13,217 nt of DNA from CAZWUZ01 sp964637655 [NCBI: uncultured bacterium] (lineage in GTDB: Bacteria > DAOPZR01): positions 1-13,217 of the forward strand of contig CAZWUZ010000065.1 in assembly GCA_964637655.1 (NCBI GenBank), read 5' to 3'. A program made the position numbers and the translations under genes. The notes beneath the pieces are model-generated. The model was not told where the DNA came from. It saw nothing but the letters and a program-made list of their open reading frames with translations, and did not search any database. Positions 11,930 through 13,217 of this stretch are shown here, piece after piece (the first letter of the stretch is position 1; every line of letters starts with the position of its first letter).

Positions 11930-13039
11930 CTATCGGGACACCAGCGGCAGCAGCAGCGCTTCGGTGTTTTCCACCATGGTATCCTCGGCGTAGCCGTTGC
12001 ACATGGTTTCGCGGACGCGCGCGCCCAGATCGGGTTCATCCGGCAGGCGCACCAGCAGCCGCTGCAGCGCTGCCGCCAGTGCCGCCGGATCGCGCGGTGG
12101 CGCCACCTCGCCCAGCGTGCCGACGAGGCGGGCGCTGTCGCCGACATCCGTCACCACGCAGGGAATGCCGCAGGCCATCGCCTCCCCGACAACGTTGGGA
12201 AACCCCTCGCCGAATGCCGAGGGGAGACAGAGCAGGTCGAACGCGTTATACGCGGCGACCATGTCCGCCCCGGCCTGTTCCCAGAGTACACGGTCAGCAA
12301 CGTTCAGGGAGGCGGCCAGTGCCTGCAGCTCCGCGCGCGCCGTGTCCGTGCCGTCGCCGATAATAACCGCGCGCGCCGCGGGCACCTGTGCCAGTGCGCG
12401 CAGAAACGTCGCGTGATCCTTCATCGGGTCAAGACGCCCGACCACCCCGATAAGCGGGCAGCCATCCCCTCCCCAGCGCCGGCGATACTGCTCACCCCGG
12501 GCGCGGTCGATGACGAAGCGCGCGGTGGCGATGCCGTTGGGCACCACCCGCAGGCGGCCGGCGGGATACCCTCGTGCAACGTGATAGGCGGCCCCGGCAT
12601 GGGCGTTGGCGATCATCAGGTCGGGCACCCGCGCGAGAAGCGCCTCACTGCGATAGGCAAGCGCGATACCACGGTCGTAGCAGGCGGTATCCATGTCGGA
12701 CGCACGGATGCCCCAGACCACGGGAATGCCGAGTAGCGGCTTCACCAGTGCCGCCATGATATTCGGCACCACGAGATAACTGTGCAGCAGGTCGGGCCGC
12801 CAGGCACGCACCATGCGCACGAGACGGACCAGAAACGCCGCGGTATCCCAACGCCCGCGCTTGTCGAGGGAGAGAGCTTCTATGCCGTCCTCCGCCAGTT
12901 CCGCACGCAGCCCTCCTTCCGGGTAGAAGAGCGCCACAGCCACCGTATGTCCGCGCCGCCTGAGCCCGCGCGCAAGCACCGTCAACTGCCGCTCCGCCCC
13001 GCCGTAGTTGAGCGACCGGGCAAGGAAGAGGATGCGCAT
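11930..13039 (-). CDS. GT4-family glycosyltransferase
   Basis: 369-aa retaining GT-B glycosyltransferase (family 4), probably transferring a sugar from a nucleotide donor during cell-envelope polysaccharide or LPS assembly at the cytoplasmic membrane. The N-terminal domain starts MRILFLARSLNYGGAERQL with the glycine-rich GGAER acceptor-side loop. VVPNGI lies near 165-170. The donor domain opens with VGVVGRLDPMKDH-like IGVVGRLDPMKDH (about 197-209). The E-x7-E motif is E278/E286 in FGEGFPNVVGEAMACGIP. The length is typical. The ATG at 13039 overlaps the stop of an upstream frame in TGATG, and no Shine-Dalgarno is visible. An earlier in-frame start near 13060 would lie in the tandem repeat. Donor and acceptor cannot be read from sequence. 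Confidence 0.9.
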   Translation of the reverse strand: MRILFLARSLNYGGAERQLTVLARGLRRRGHTVAVALFYPEGGLRAELAEDGIEALSLDKRGRWDTAAFLVRLVRMVRAWRPDLLHSYLVVPNIMAALVKPLLGIPVVWGIRASDMDTACYDRGIALAYRSEALLARVPDLMIANAHAGAAYHVARGYPAGRLRVVPNGIATARFVIDRARGEQYRRRWGGDGCPLIGVVGRLDPMKDHATFLRALAQVPAARAVIIGDGTDTARAELQALAASLNVADRVLWEQAGADMVAAYNAFDLLCLPSAFGEGFPNVVGEAMACGIPCVVTDVGDSARLVGTLGEVAPPRDPAALAAALQRLLVRLPDEPDLGARVRETMCNGYAEDTMVENTEALLLPLVSR

Positions 13040-13217
13040 CAGTAGTTCGGGCAGCCGCAACAGACCGCTGTATCGCGGACTGCCGCGCCGCGCCGCCGGA
13101 GTTCGCGCATCAGTATTTCGGGCAGCCGCGGCAGGCCGCTTTGCGCGCGGACTGCCGCGCCGCGCCGCCGGAGTTCACGCATCAGTATTTCGGGCAGCCG
13201 CGGCAGACCGCTTTGTT
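13037..13217. repeat. Tandem repeat of 71-72 bp, about 2.5 copies, cut by the window edge
   Basis: Unit 1 is 13037-13107 (71 bp), unit 2 is 13108-13179 (72 bp) and unit 3 is partial at 13180-13217. Each begins CATCAGTA and continues TTCGGGCAGCCGC. Units 1 and 2 share an identical stretch from CGCGGACTGCC to CCGGAGTTC and differ at only a few positions plus one deleted base. On the minus strand each unit ends in TACTGATGCGC or TACTGATGCGT, which holds a stop codon and an overlapping ATG. The ATG of unit 1 is the start of the glycosyltransferase gene. Confidence 0.93.
13039..13217 (-). CDS. C-terminal tail of an upstream gene (partial), through the tandem repeat
   Basis: One minus-strand frame is open from the window edge to a stop at 13041-13039. 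It encodes a 24-residue repeat (LPRLPEILMRELRRRGAAVR...) and ends VCCGCPNY. A second frame instead stops inside the window at 13182 after AVCRGCPKY, and repeats that ending (ACRGCPKY) at 13110. The two frames are linked because unit 1 lacks one base. So the upstream gene ends either at 13039, translationally coupled to the glycosyltransferase, or already at 13182 with the repeat copies being duplicated gene tails. The C-x-G-C-P-[KN]-Y ending is shared by all three. The protein itself lies outside the window and cannot be named. Confidence 0.4.
   Translation of the reverse strand, partial: QSGLPRLPEILMRELRRRGAAVRAQSGLPRLPEILMRELRRRGAAVRDTAVCCGCPNY

Noticed and set aside
13037-13217. CRISPR array
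   Set aside because: Units are 71-72 bp and nearly identical throughout, with no unique spacers; they are coding-like tandem duplications.

Overview
The window is GC-rich bacterial DNA (apart from one AT-rich stretch) in which every gene I can support lies on the minus strand, so transcription runs from right to left. The organism cannot be fixed from these genes. The high GC, a def-fmt-DUF116 cluster, Shine-Dalgarno starts, sigma70-type promoters and a protein ending in a pseudopilin-like domain fit a Gram-negative-type bacterium. A member of the PVC superphylum (Kiritimatiellota/Lentisphaerae) is my tentative guess.

Layout, following transcription. Positions 13217-13037 hold two and a half copies of a 71-72 bp tandem repeat. 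The repeat carries the tail of an unseen upstream gene and abuts a GT4 glycosyltransferase (13039-11930). A FecR-domain membrane protein with a pseudopilin-like C-terminus follows (11797-10922) and ends at a strong intrinsic terminator (10906-10876). Next come a short hypothetical ORF (10869-10687), a near-consensus promoter (10679-10651), and two overlapping hypothetical genes (10628-10263 and 10263-9880). An orphan antitoxin-like gene (9774-9535) has a truncated ORF behind it.

Positions about 9470-7820 form a visibly AT-rich island. It holds a conserved-hypothetical gene broken by one extra base in a run of nine A (9459-8859), and an unrecognised membrane-anchored protein (8792-7854) with its own promoter. 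The island looks horizontally acquired.

Positions 7819-155 are one long housekeeping operon behind a single recognisable promoter. Its order is ssnA-like amidohydrolase, def, fmt, DUF116 protein, CpsB-type PHP phosphatase, an unrecognised 263-aa protein, argA-like acetyltransferase, thrC and nth. Most junctions overlap by 1-4 nt or are separated by 1-4 nt, which implies translational coupling. Def and Fmt act at the two ends of formyl-methionine metabolism. ArgA and ThrC are amino-acid biosynthesis enzymes, and Nth is base-excision repair. The window ends on the left with a long CCCTCTCCC/GGGAGAGGG hairpin of the dispersed intergenic type.

The most interesting items are: the 263-aa protein, which combines an N-terminal QLSLF sliding-clamp-type motif with a body resembling BrxA (DUF1819); the FecR-pseudopilin fusion; the poly-A frameshift; and the gene-tail tandem repeats at the right edge.
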